In this document: positions 6,602 through 12,909 of the stretch, one piece after another
How the letters are laid out: each line of letters begins with the position of its first letter
How positions within the stretch are numbered: position 1 is the first letter of the stretch
Source: Bacteroidales bacterium UBA1756
GTDB lineage: Bacteria > Bacteroidota > Bacteroidia > Bacteroidales > WCHB1-69
NCBI GenBank assembly: GCA_002314795.1
Contig: DCHI01000037.1
Span: 1 to 12,909, forward strand
Direction of reading: 5' to 3'
Length of the DNA stretch: 12,909 nt
Made by a program: the position numbers and the translations under genes
Notes under the pieces: generated by a model
What the model saw: the letters and a program-made list of their open reading frames with translations, nothing else
The model's database searches: none
What the model was told of the DNA's origin: nothing

Positions 6602-6682
6602 GACGTCCCAATGTGGCGTCACGCTGTGATCAGACGTCCCAATGTGGCGTCCTGTCGTGATAAGACGTCACATTGTGGCGTT
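6602..6682. repeat. Three tandem 31-bp repeats, each a GACGTC...GGCGTC hairpin
   Basis: GACGTC starts at 6602, 6633 and 6664, giving exact 31-bp spacing. Each unit is a 19-bp near-palindrome (GACGTCCCAATGTGGCGTC twice, then GACGTCACATTGTGGCGTT). The first two units each add a 12-bp spacer sharing GTGAT. Copy 3 has lost its final C. It fills the gap between convergent genes, 29 bp before the hydF stop. Three short units with near-identical spacers and no cas gene make CRISPR unlikely. Confidence 0.85.
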
Positions 6683-6710
6683 CTTTACCTGTTCCCCGTA
6701 AACCGTGGCG

Positions 6711-7889
6711 CTAAAACATTTCCGTTACCCGCGCGAAAATTCCCGTCAGGTAGGCAATGGTCATCCCGTAGTTGGTGACTGGGATTCCTTGGTCCGAGAG
6801 TTGTGCCACCCGATTCCGGAGCTGTTTTTTTGTAACCATACAACCGCCGCATTGAATGGCAAGTGCATAGTTTTCAAGATGTTCTGGGAGCGGTTCCAGG
6901 GCCGCGACAAAGTCGAACTGCAACCTTTTGCCGGTGACTTTCTGTAAGAGTGTCGGGATTTTGTGGCGACCGATGTCTTCGCAGGAGCTGACGTGCGTGC
7001 AAGACTCCATCATCAAGATGTGGTCGCCATCGCGTAAATTGCCGATGGCAGACGTTCCTTTCAAAAAAAGCTCGAAATTGCCTTTCGCCCGTGACAGAAT
7101 GATACTGAAACTGGTGAGCGGAACCTCGGCAGGAACGATTTTGGAAACGGCTGCAAATACTTGACTGTCTGTGATAATCAGCTTGGGTTTTCTTGTAGAA
7201 AGATAGTTCTCGAGCTCTTCTGGTTGCACGGCGACGGCAATGGCGTGGTTGTCCAACAAATCGCGGATGACCTGTACCTGTGGCAGGATGAGCCGTCCTT
7301 CCGGCGCCTCCCCGTCTTGCGGCATTACCAAGCAGACTTCGTCGCCATCGGCAATCAGGTCCCCGACCAATGTGTCCGGTTGATGTGCCGACTCCGGAAC
7401 CGTTTTCACTAATGCGGTGATGAGTTCGTCGATGCCTTTTTTTGTGTTGGATGCGCACTCCACAATAGGAACGGACCATTTCCCTAATTCGGATTTCAGT
7501 GTGTTGGACATCGGTTCCTCGTCGGATTTGTTGTGCACGATGACGAACGGAACCTCGTACGTCTTGAACTGGCGGATGATTTCCTGTTCGGGTTCGTCGA
7601 AGACGTTGTGTGTCAGCACCAGGATGGCCGCATCGACGGTCTTGAGGGCTTCGATACTTTTCCGGACGCGCTGTCGTCCGAGTTCGCCGACGTCGTCGAT
7701 GCCGGCGGTATCTACTAAAACGACAGGTCCGATGCCGAAGATTTCCATACTCTTGCGGACGGGGTCGGTGGTGGTGCCGGCCACGTCTGAAACGATGGCG
7801 ACATCTTGTCCGGCGAGGGCATTCACCAACGAACTTTTTCCATTGTTCCGGCGTCCGAAAATCCCTATAAACACACGTTTGGTCTTCAT
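6711..7889 (-). CDS. hydF: [FeFe]-hydrogenase maturation GTPase HydF
   Basis: Scaffold and carrier protein that receives the 2Fe subcluster built by the radical-SAM enzymes HydE and HydG and delivers it to apo-hydrogenase HydA. 392 aa is typical. The N-terminal GTPase domain shows GRRNNGKS (12-19), DVAGTTTD (35-42), DTAG (60-63) and NKSD (120-123). The C-terminal cluster domain has the diagnostic CxH (Cys297, His299), 47 residues, then CxxC (Cys347, Cys350). All four ligands are present. The CTHVSSCEDIGRH context is also typical of HydF. hydE, hydG and hydA are not in the window. The start codon lies 24 nt from a - strand -7 box, in a short region shared with the divergent ackA, which suggests linked expression in fermentation. 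Confidence 0.96.
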   Translation of the reverse strand: MKTKRVFIGIFGRRNNGKSSLVNALAGQDVAIVSDVAGTTTDPVRKSMEIFGIGPVVLVDTAGIDDVGELGRQRVRKSIEALKTVDAAILVLTHNVFDEPEQEIIRQFKTYEVPFVIVHNKSDEEPMSNTLKSELGKWSVPIVECASNTKKGIDELITALVKTVPESAHQPDTLVGDLIADGDEVCLVMPQDGEAPEGRLILPQVQVIRDLLDNHAIAVAVQPEELENYLSTRKPKLIITDSQVFAAVSKIVPAEVPLTSFSIILSRAKGNFELFLKGTSAIGNLRDGDHILMMESCTHVSSCEDIGRHKIPTLLQKVTGKRLQFDFVAALEPLPEHLENYALAIQCGGCMVTKKQLRNRVAQLSDQGIPVTNYGMTIAYLTGIFARVTEMF

Positions 7890-7912
7890 TTTTCTTTTAT
7901 TAAAAACGGGCG

Positions 7913-7920
7913 CAAAATTA
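7913..7920 (-). promoter_or_regulatory. -7 promoter box for hydF
   Basis: TAATTTTG on the - strand followed by CGCCCG matches TAnnTTTGC. It lies 24 nt before the hydF start and is separated by 14 bp from the opposing ackA -7 box, so the two promoters must overlap. Confidence 0.6.
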
Positions 7921-7934
7921 AAGGAAAAAAGTGT

Positions 7935-7942
7935 TATCTTTG
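7935..7942 (+). promoter_or_regulatory. -7 promoter box for ackA
   Basis: TATCTTTG followed by CCCCG matches TAnnTTTGC, 46 nt before the ackA ATG. No clear TTTG is found at the -33 distance. Confidence 0.65.
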
Positions 7943-7988
7943 CCCCGTTTTTCGTGAAACCTAATTAAATAATAAACAAAATAAAACT

Positions 7989-9200
7989 ATGAAAATTTTA
8001 GTCATCAACTGTGGAAGTTCCTCTTTGAAGTATCAGCTTATTGATATGGCCAACAATGCCGAATTGAAAGCCAAAGGTTTGGTGGAGCGTATCGGCTTGG
8101 AAATGGGTGAATTCACCCACAAACCGGTTGGAAAGGACAAGTATTACACGCAAACTCCTATTCCGGATCACGCAGCCGGTATCAAGCTCGTTTTGGATGC
8201 ATTGACCGATCCTAAAATGGGTGTCATCTCTTCATTGAATGAAATCGGTGCAGTAGGTCACCGCGTTGCACACGGCGGCGAATATTTCACCAAAAGCTGT
8301 CGTATTGACGCAAAGGCCATCGAAGAAATCGAAAAATTGTGCGCCATCGCTCCGTTGCACAACCCCGCCAGCTTGGTTGGTATCAATTCAATGATGGAAC
8401 TTCTTCCGAATGTTCCTCACGTTGCCGTTTTTGATACCTCTTTCCATCAGACGATGCCGGCACACGCTTATTTGTATGCTATTCCTTACAAGTATTATAC
8501 AGAAGACAGAATCCGTCGTTACGGTTTCCACGGCACCAGCCACAAATTCGTCGGTCCGCGTGCTGCCGAAATCGCTGGCGTTGATTACAACCATTCCAAA
8601 ATCATCAGCTGTCACCTCGGAAGCGGTGCTTCCATCTGTGCCATCAAGGATGGTAAATCCGTCGATACCTCAATGGGCTTTACACCGGTAGAAGGTTTGG
8701 TTATGGGAACTCGTTGCGGCGACCTCGACCTCGGTGCTATGCTTCACATCGCTGAAAAAGAGAATATGAGTTTCAAACAGATCACCACTTTCATCAATAA
8801 GGAATGTGGTTTGAAGGGCGTATCCGGAAAGGGTGTTGATATGCGTGACATCCGTGCGGGCAAGGAAGCCGGTGACGAACGTTCCACCTACGCTTTCGAT
8901 ATGTTCTCCTACAGAGTGAAAAAGTACATCGGTGCCTACGCAGCGGCTATGGGCGGCGTTGACGTCATCCTGTTCACGGGCGGTATTGGCGAAAATGCTT
9001 TCTTCCAGAGAGAACCCATCTGCGAAGGTCTCGAATTCCTTGGCGCTAAATTGGATAAGGAAAAGAACAAGACCGTCATCGGTGACGACGCCATCATTTC
9101 CACTCCCGATTCAAAAGTTAAACTCGTGGTCGTGGCTACCAATGAAGAACTCGTCATTGCAACCGATACGTTCAACATTGCAACGGGAAAAGAAATCTAA
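7989..9200 (+). CDS. ackA: Acetate kinase
   Basis: Cytoplasmic ASKHA-fold kinase converting acetyl phosphate and ADP to acetate and ATP, the substrate-level ATP step of acetate fermentation. 403 aa is full length. Visible sites: NCGSSSLKY (Asn7), GHRVAHGG (Arg92), VAVFDTSFHQTMP (Asp149), YGFHGTSHK (His181), HLGSGAS phosphate loop (209-215), MGTRCGDLD (Arg242), LFTGGIGEN (329-336) and TNEE (384-387), which include the two family signatures and the catalytic Asn, Arg, Asp, His and Glu. The usual partner pta is not adjacent: upstream is divergent hydF and downstream a terminator, so ackA looks monocistronic. Start fixed by the conserved MKILVINCGS N-terminus. Confidence 0.98.
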   Translation: MKILVINCGSSSLKYQLIDMANNAELKAKGLVERIGLEMGEFTHKPVGKDKYYTQTPIPDHAAGIKLVLDALTDPKMGVISSLNEIGAVGHRVAHGGEYFTKSCRIDAKAIEEIEKLCAIAPLHNPASLVGINSMMELLPNVPHVAVFDTSFHQTMPAHAYLYAIPYKYYTEDRIRRYGFHGTSHKFVGPRAAEIAGVDYNHSKIISCHLGSGASICAIKDGKSVDTSMGFTPVEGLVMGTRCGDLDLGAMLHIAEKENMSFKQITTFINKECGLKGVSGKGVDMRDIRAGKEAGDERSTYAFDMFSYRVKKYIGAYAAAMGGVDVILFTGGIGENAFFQREPICEGLEFLGAKLDKEKNKTVIGDDAIISTPDSKVKLVVVATNEELVIATDTFNIATGKEI

Positions 9201-9218
9201 TAGCTGATTTCAAACCTA

Positions 9219-9256
9219 TAAAAAAAGCGACCGAAATTTTTCGGTCGCTTTTTTTT
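9219..9256. terminator. Bidirectional rho-independent terminator between ackA and the lipoprotein gene
   Basis: Arms GCGACCGAA (9227-9235) and TTCGGTCGC (9240-9248), flanked by an A-tract (about 9219-9226) and eight T (9249-9256). It ends ackA on the + strand, 27 nt past the stop, and the eno-ansA-lipoprotein transcript on the - strand, about 25 nt past its stop. Confidence 0.95.
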
Positions 9257-9273
9257 ATAAAGTTAAATGCTTC

Positions 9274-9516
9274 TTATAAATGTGAACATTCAAAGGTGAC
9301 TCCGACGACGGCGGAAGAACCGTACTTTTCCATCATTCTTTGCGAAGCTTCATCTACCTTGCTTTCGCATTCCGAGCGTTCAAGATCTTTGTAGGTGTAT
9401 GAATCAAGAGTTTGTCCGTTTTTGGTTGCTGTGCAGTGACAGTCCGTCTTCTTACAAGAAAAAGAGATGGCTGCAAGTCCCAATACAATACTTAAAATGA
9501 TTAAAGATTTTTTCAT
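9274..9516 (-). CDS. Small Cys-rich putative lipoprotein, 80 aa
   Basis: Unrecognised small secreted protein. The frame is open from 9555, but Met at 9516 begins a clean leader (MKKSLIILSIVLGLAAISFS) ending at Cys21, so I start there; this also avoids overlap with ansA. The lipobox (S-F-S-C) is loose, as often in Bacteroidota, and the following KK would fit retention in the inner leaflet of the envelope. The 60-residue mature part has four further Cys (26, 28, 50, 77), enough for two disulfides, and the spaced pattern C-H-C ... C-E-S-K ... YGSSAVVGVTFEC. It starts 7 bp after the ansA stop, so it is the last gene of an eno-ansA operon. No function can be assigned. Confidence 0.75.
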   Translation of the reverse strand: MKKSLIILSIVLGLAAISFSCKKTDCHCTATKNGQTLDSYTYKDLERSECESKVDEASQRMMEKYGSSAVVGVTFECSHL

Positions 9517-9523
9517 ACTGATT

Positions 9524-10573
9524 TTATTTGACGTTTTTTTGAATAGAGACTTCACCGCAAATGGATTCCGACATCTTTTGTCGAACGATGTTGCTGTCGT
9601 CGTAATTCCCGAGCAGGTGCATCAGTTTGGTGACGGCGGTTTCCAACGTCATATCGTAGCCGCTGAGCACGCCGGCCTTTTGCAGGTTGAGACTCGTTTC
9701 GTAGCGACCCATCTCCACAGAACCGGTCAGACATTGCGAAATGTTGACAATGACAATGCCTCGGTCAGTAGCGGCCTTGAGTTGTTTGTAGAACCATTCG
9801 GCCTGAGGTGCGTTGCCCGCCCCGAAACTTTTGAGAACCACGCCCCGCAGTCCCTTGACGGACAATTGCGCTGCCACCACCTCTTCCCGAATCCCAGGAA
9901 ATAGCGTCAACACGGTGACGTTATTGTCGGATTGGGTATTGATGGACAGCGGTGCCGCATTGTGTGCGGGGAGCGCTAACATCGGGAAGTACTTGATGTG
10001 GACACCCGATTTGGCTAAGTTGGGATAATTGTACGATTTGAAAGCGCTGAAATTGTCCGTACTCCGTTTGGTGGTTCGGTTACCGCGCATCAGGTACGAT
10101 TCAAAGAAAACGGTGACTTCTGGAATCAACGGTTTGCCGTTATCGTCTTGTGCAGCAGCAATTTCAATGGCATTCATCACATTCTCTTTGGCATCGCTGC
10201 GCAACATACCGAGAGGAAGTTGTGAACCGGTAAAGACCACGGGTTTCGACAGGTTTTGCAACATAAAACTGACGGCAGAAGCGGAATAGGCCATTGTGTC
10301 AGTGCCGTGCAAGACCACGAACCCGTCGAAACGGTCGTAGTGGTCACGAATCGTTTCAGCCACTTTCACCCAGAACGACGGATCCACGTCGGAGGAGTCG
10401 ATCATCGGGTCAAAAGAGACCGTTGAAATCTTAACCGGCAACTGGTCTAATTCAGGCAGATAGCTAAGCATCTGCTCTTTACCAAGAGGGGTGAGGGCCC
10501 CGGTGGCGGGATCCTCACCCATACTGATGGTGCCACCCGTAAGGATGAGCAATACGGAAATTTCGTTATTCAT
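9524..10573 (-). CDS. ansA: Type I (cytoplasmic) L-asparaginase
   Basis: Hydrolyses L-asparagine to aspartate and ammonia. 349 aa with no signal peptide, which fits the cytoplasmic AnsA type rather than periplasmic AnsB. First catalytic Thr in LTGGTIS (Thr15); second in LHGTDTM (Thr91, Asp92); the Lys of the second triad sits in GNRTTKRSTDNFSAF (Lys169). FTGSQLPLG (114-122) is also typical. The C-terminal half has the usual KSFGAGNAP and NISQCLTGSVEMGRYE segments. It begins 6 bp after the enolase stop and has no -7 box of its own, so it is expressed from the eno promoter. Aspartate made here can feed oxaloacetate, fumarate and succinate in fermentation, a link that is inferred. Confidence 0.94.
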   Translation of the reverse strand: MNNEISVLLILTGGTISMGEDPATGALTPLGKEQMLSYLPELDQLPVKISTVSFDPMIDSSDVDPSFWVKVAETIRDHYDRFDGFVVLHGTDTMAYSASAVSFMLQNLSKPVVFTGSQLPLGMLRSDAKENVMNAIEIAAAQDDNGKPLIPEVTVFFESYLMRGNRTTKRSTDNFSAFKSYNYPNLAKSGVHIKYFPMLALPAHNAAPLSINTQSDNNVTVLTLFPGIREEVVAAQLSVKGLRGVVLKSFGAGNAPQAEWFYKQLKAATDRGIVIVNISQCLTGSVEMGRYETSLNLQKAGVLSGYDMTLETAVTKLMHLLGNYDDSNIVRQKMSESICGEVSIQKNVK

Positions 10574-10579
10574 AGAGAA

Positions 10580-11875
10580 TTATCTACCCCAACGTTTCAA
10601 GATTTCTGGTCCGGCAAAGACGGCTGATGCGCCCAATTCTTCTTCGATACGGAGCAACTGGTTGTATTTGCAGATACGGTCGGTACGGCTGGCGGAACCA
10701 GTCTTGATCATACCTGTGCCCAAAGCGACGACGAGGTCGGCGATGGTAGTATCTTCGGTTTCACCGGAACGGTGGGAAATGATGGCTGTGTAAGAGTTCT
10801 TTTGTGCCAAAGTGACCGCTTCGATAGTTTCGGTGAGGGAACCAATCTGGTTGACTTTGACGAGGATGGAGTTGGCAACTTTCTTTTCCAAACCCATCTT
10901 GAGTCTTTCAACGTTGGTTACGAACAAGTCGTCACCGACCAGCTGTACGGTCTGACCGATTTTGTCGGTAAGGAGCTTCCAACCGTCCCAATCGTCTTCT
11001 GCCATACCGTCTTCGATAGAGAGGATCGGATATTTCTGGCACCATTCTGCCCAGTAGTCAGCCATTTCAGCAGGAGTATATTCCTTGCCGGTTGACCATT
11101 TGAGTTTGTAAACGTTCTTTTGAGCGTCGTAATACTCGGAAGCGGCAGCATCGAGGGCGATGAAAACGTCCTTGCCCGGTTTGTAACCGGCTTTTTCGAT
11201 GGCTTCGCAAACGACTTCGATGGCTTCTTCGTTGGAACCGAGGTTCGGAGCGAAACCGCCTTCGTCACCGACGTTGGTAGAATAACCTTTCGCTTTCAAC
11301 ACCTTTTTAAGGTTGTGGAAAACTTCGGCGCCCATTTGGAGTGCTTTTGCGAAGGTGGGGGCGCTGATAGGCATAATCATAAATTCCTGGAAATCAATAT
11401 TGTTATCGGCGTGTGAACCACCATTGAGGATGTTCATCATCGGGACGGGGAGGATGTGTCCGTTGCAGCCACCGATGTAGCGATAGAGTTCCTGACCGGT
11501 TTCCTGAGCGGCGGCTTTCGCGGCGGCGAGGGAGACACCGAGGATGGCGTTTGCACCAAAAGCGCCTTTGTTGGCAGTGCCGTCGAGTTCAATCATCTTG
11601 GCATCGAGAGCGGCTTGGTCGCTGACTTCCATACCAACGATTTCTTCAGCGATATCTTTGTTAACGTGGCTGACCGCTTTCAAAACACCTTTTCCGAGGT
11701 AAGTGTCAGGATCGCCATCGCGCAATTCAACGGCTTCGTGAACACCGGTAGATGCTCCTGAGGGTACGGCGGCGCGACCCATTGCGCCAGCTTGTGTGTA
11801 AACATCAACTTCAACAGTCGGATTTCCTCTTGAATCAAGGATTTGACGGCCAAAAACGCCAATAATCTTACTCAT
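10580..11875 (-). CDS. eno: Enolase (phosphopyruvate hydratase)
   Basis: Interconverts 2-phosphoglycerate and phosphoenolpyruvate in glycolysis; cytoplasmic, Mg-dependent. 431 aa is full length. Signatures: RQILDSRGNPTVEV (10-23), VPSGASTGVHEA (37-48), GSHADNNIDFQEFMI (153-167). Proton donor Glu205 in GDEGGFAP, Mg ligands Asp242, Glu288 and Asp315, general base Lys340 in LVKVNQIGSLTET, and SHRSGETED (367-375) are all present. First gene of an eno-ansA-lipoprotein operon (6- and 7-bp gaps), with a -7 box 55 nt upstream. Codon use is regular, as in a highly expressed gene. Confidence 0.98.
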   Translation of the reverse strand: MSKIIGVFGRQILDSRGNPTVEVDVYTQAGAMGRAAVPSGASTGVHEAVELRDGDPDTYLGKGVLKAVSHVNKDIAEEIVGMEVSDQAALDAKMIELDGTANKGAFGANAILGVSLAAAKAAAQETGQELYRYIGGCNGHILPVPMMNILNGGSHADNNIDFQEFMIMPISAPTFAKALQMGAEVFHNLKKVLKAKGYSTNVGDEGGFAPNLGSNEEAIEVVCEAIEKAGYKPGKDVFIALDAAASEYYDAQKNVYKLKWSTGKEYTPAEMADYWAEWCQKYPILSIEDGMAEDDWDGWKLLTDKIGQTVQLVGDDLFVTNVERLKMGLEKKVANSILVKVNQIGSLTETIEAVTLAQKNSYTAIISHRSGETEDTTIADLVVALGTGMIKTGSASRTDRICKYNQLLRIEEELGASAVFAGPEILKRWGR

Positions 11876-11929
11876 AATTAATTAGTTTTTAATGTGTTGT
11901 ATAAAATGTATTTTCGTTTAAAACGGTCG

Positions 11930-11937
11930 CAAAGGTA
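11930..11937 (-). promoter_or_regulatory. -7 promoter box for eno-ansA-lipoprotein operon
   Basis: TACCTTTG on the - strand followed by CGACCG matches TAnnTTTGC. It gives a leader of roughly 45 nt. A -33 TTTG is not evident. Confidence 0.65.
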
Positions 11938-12011
11938 CAATAAATTTTTTAGATTTGATTTCGGTTTTCAGATTGTGAAAAAAGAATTGCTTTGACAAAA
12001 AAACTGTGCAA

Positions 12012-12046
12012 TTTGGTGGCACGAAAGAAAAAAAGTAGTACTTTTG
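12012..12046 (+). promoter_or_regulatory. tRNA-Ala promoter (-33 TTTG, -7 TACTTTTG)
   Basis: TTTG at 12012-12015 and TACTTTTG at 12039-12046, with starts 27 nt apart, match the Bacteroidota -33/-7 pair. The mature tRNA begins 18 nt after the -7 box, leaving a short 5' leader for RNase P. Confidence 0.75.
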
Positions 12047-12064
12047 CCGCCTCAAAATCGCGAT

Positions 12065-12137
12065 GGGGATGTAGCTCAGCTGGTAGAGCACTTGGTTCGC
12101 AATCAAGGGGTCGCGGGTTCGAATCCCGTCTTCTCCA
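12065..12137 (+). tRNA. tRNA-Ala, anticodon CGC
   Basis: Full cloverleaf of 73 nt: acceptor GGGGATG/CTTCTCC, D-arm GCTC/GAGC, anticodon stem CTTGG/TCAAG with loop TTCGCAA (anticodon CGC at 12098-12100, codon GCG), T-arm GCGGG/CCCGT with loop TTCGAAT, discriminator A. The G3-U70 wobble, the alanine identity element, is present. Two oddities: a U6-U67 mismatch in the acceptor stem, and CCA is not encoded (the sequence after A73 is CTT), so CCA must be added by enzyme. Confidence 0.95.
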
Positions 12138-12149
12138 CTTCGACTACAA

Positions 12150-12167
12150 ATTAGTTATAAAACTAAT
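12150..12167 (+). other. Small hairpin downstream of the tRNA
   Basis: ATTAGTT, loop ATAA, AACTAAT: seven perfect A/T-rich pairs 13 nt after the tRNA. It may mark the 3' trailer for processing. No T-tract follows. Confidence 0.45.
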
Positions 12168-12183
12168 GCGGTCACCACATAAG

Positions 12184-12219
12184 CATCAACTGGATAGCCA
12201 TCAGGTTGATGTTTTTTTT
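12184..12219 (+). terminator. Rho-independent terminator after tRNA-Ala
   Basis: Arms CATCAAC (12184-12190) and GTTGATG (12205-12211) with a 14-nt loop, followed by eight T. It ends the tRNA transcript before the clpB promoter. Confidence 0.8.
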
Positions 12220-12242
12220 GAATTATAATGTCTTCTATATTC

Positions 12243-12268
12243 TGTCACCGCCTTGTGACAATTTGTCA
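12243..12268. promoter_or_regulatory. Overlapping palindromes upstream of clpB, candidate operator
   Basis: TGTCAC (12243-12248), 6 bp, GTGACA (12255-12260) is a perfect inverted repeat. TGACAA (12256-12261), T, TTGTCA (12263-12268) is a second perfect one. They share TGACA, so three TGTCA/TGACA half-sites sit within 26 bp. The second overlaps the TTTG -33 box of clpB. This is not the HrcA CIRCE sequence. Confidence 0.55.
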
Positions 12269-12294
12269 GTTTTTCTGCGATGGCAAAATTTTTG
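12262..12294 (+). promoter_or_regulatory. Probable clpB promoter
   Basis: TTTG at 12262-12265 and AATTTTTG at 12287-12294 (one mismatch to TAnnTTTG), with starts 25 nt apart. The predicted leader to the ATG at 12327 is about 25 nt. Confidence 0.55.
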
Positions 12295-12326
12295 TTCAAT
12301 GGGCGTCCGTTTTCAAATAAAAAACT

Positions 12327-12909
12327 ATGGACCTCAATCATCTTACTATTAAATCACAAGAAGCCATTGCAAAAGCACAAATGATTGCCTCTCGCAACGG
12401 CCAACAACAAATTGATACCTGCCATCTTTTGAAGGCACTCATCGAAACGGACGAAAACATCGTTGGCTATCTGTTGAAAAAACAGGAGTCGGATTTGAAA
12501 ATCGTTTCTCAAATTCTTGATAAACAAATCAATAGTCTCCCAAAAGTCAGTGGGGGAAACATCTATTTGTCGGGAAGTGCACAAACCGCTTTGCAAAAAG
12601 CTGTCCTTTTCGCTCACGAACAGGGCGACGAGTTCGTCTCGTTGGAACATTTCTTTTACGGACTGTTGATGGCGGACGACAATACGTCGCGCATTTTGAA
12701 GGATTCGGGCGTAACGGAAAAGGGGACGTTGGAAGCCATCAAGGGACTTCGCAAGGGTGCCAAAGTGACGAGCGCCGACAGCGAAGAAACGTACAACGCC
12801 TTGAACAAGTACGCCACCAATTTGAACGAAGCCGCCCGAAAAGGGAAACTGGATCCGGTAATCGGACGTGACGAAGAAATCCGTCGCGTGCTGCAAATCC
12901 TGTCCCGCC
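12327..12909 (+). CDS. clpB: ATP-dependent disaggregase ClpB, N-terminal part (cut by window edge)
   Basis: Hsp100 AAA+ protein that, with DnaK, pulls aggregated proteins apart after heat stress. The first 194 residues are visible and the frame is still open at the right edge. Residues 1-145 are the Clp N-domain with its two-fold repeat (LTIKSQEAIAKAQ...CHLLKALI and SGSAQTALQKAVLFAH...LEHFFYGLL). The linker and start of nucleotide-binding domain 1 follow: ALNKYATNLNEAARKGKLDP and VIGRDEEIRRVLQILSR (about 158-194). This wording, especially YATNLNEAARKGKLDP, separates ClpB from ClpC and ClpA. Walker A, the middle domain and NBD2 would lie beyond the window. The start is chosen because MDLNHLTIKSQEA aligns with the usual ClpB N-terminus. 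The tRNA upstream is separately terminated. Confidence 0.96.
   Translation, partial: MDLNHLTIKSQEAIAKAQMIASRNGQQQIDTCHLLKALIETDENIVGYLLKKQESDLKIVSQILDKQINSLPKVSGGNIYLSGSAQTALQKAVLFAHEQGDEFVSLEHFFYGLLMADDNTSRILKDSGVTEKGTLEAIKGLRKGAKVTSADSEETYNALNKYATNLNEAARKGKLDPVIGRDEEIRRVLQILSR

Noticed and set aside
6602..6682. Possible CRISPR array (31-bp spacing)
   Set aside because: Only three units, the repeated part is itself palindromic over 19 bp, the 12-bp spacers are similar to each other, and no cas gene is present.
9517..9555. Earlier start for the small lipoprotein
   Set aside because: It would overlap the end of ansA and place 13 residues ahead of a standard MKKSL leader.
12065..12326. tRNA-associated integration site for a mobile element
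   Set aside because: No integrase and no repeat of the tRNA 3' end is present; a terminator and the clpB promoter follow directly.

Overview
The window looks like chromosomal DNA from an anaerobic, fermentative Bacteroidota, most likely Bacteroidales. Three things point there. Seven separate transcription starts carry the Bacteroidota -7 motif TAnnTTTG. Start codons lack clear Shine-Dalgarno sequences. The gene set (MreB, UvrD/PcrA, HydF, acetate kinase, type I asparaginase, enolase, ClpB) fits a strict anaerobe that makes acetate and H2. HydF implies a [FeFe]-hydrogenase elsewhere in the genome. I would not name a genus.

Layout. 1-1530: an A/T-rich stretch with a 51-bp tandem hairpin repeat and two unrecognised, probably lipidated proteins on the + strand. 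1530-5182: convergent with these, mreB and a UvrD/PcrA helicase on the - strand, each with its own -7 box, with a terminator right after mreB. 5183-5726: a 544-bp gene-free divergent region holding a 36-bp perfect inverted repeat, thirteen 7-bp repeats and three different GACG...CGTC hairpins. 5727-6572 (+): a coiled-coil protein with a PD-(D/E)XK-like nuclease motif. A second, related repeat block (heptads plus three 31-bp hairpin repeats) starts on its stop codon. 6711-7889 (-) is hydF, divergent from ackA (7989-9200, +). ackA shares a bidirectional terminator with a - strand operon eno-ansA-small lipoprotein (11875 to 9274). 12065-12137 is tRNA-Ala(CGC) with its own promoter and terminator. 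clpB starts at 12327 and runs off the right edge; its promoter overlaps a strong palindrome.

The genes are mostly housekeeping: cell shape, DNA repair, lower glycolysis (enolase), acetate/ATP formation (AckA), hydrogenase maturation (HydF), asparagine breakdown and heat-shock disaggregation. I find no CRISPR array, transposase, integrase or recognisable defence or secondary-metabolite operon. The least ordinary part is 5285-6685: a coiled-coil putative nuclease bracketed by same-orientation composite repeats sharing a 21-nt exact direct repeat. With the hairpin family that keeps GACG/CGTC ends but changes its inner stem, this is the best candidate for something undescribed. The clpB operator-like palindrome is the best regulatory lead.
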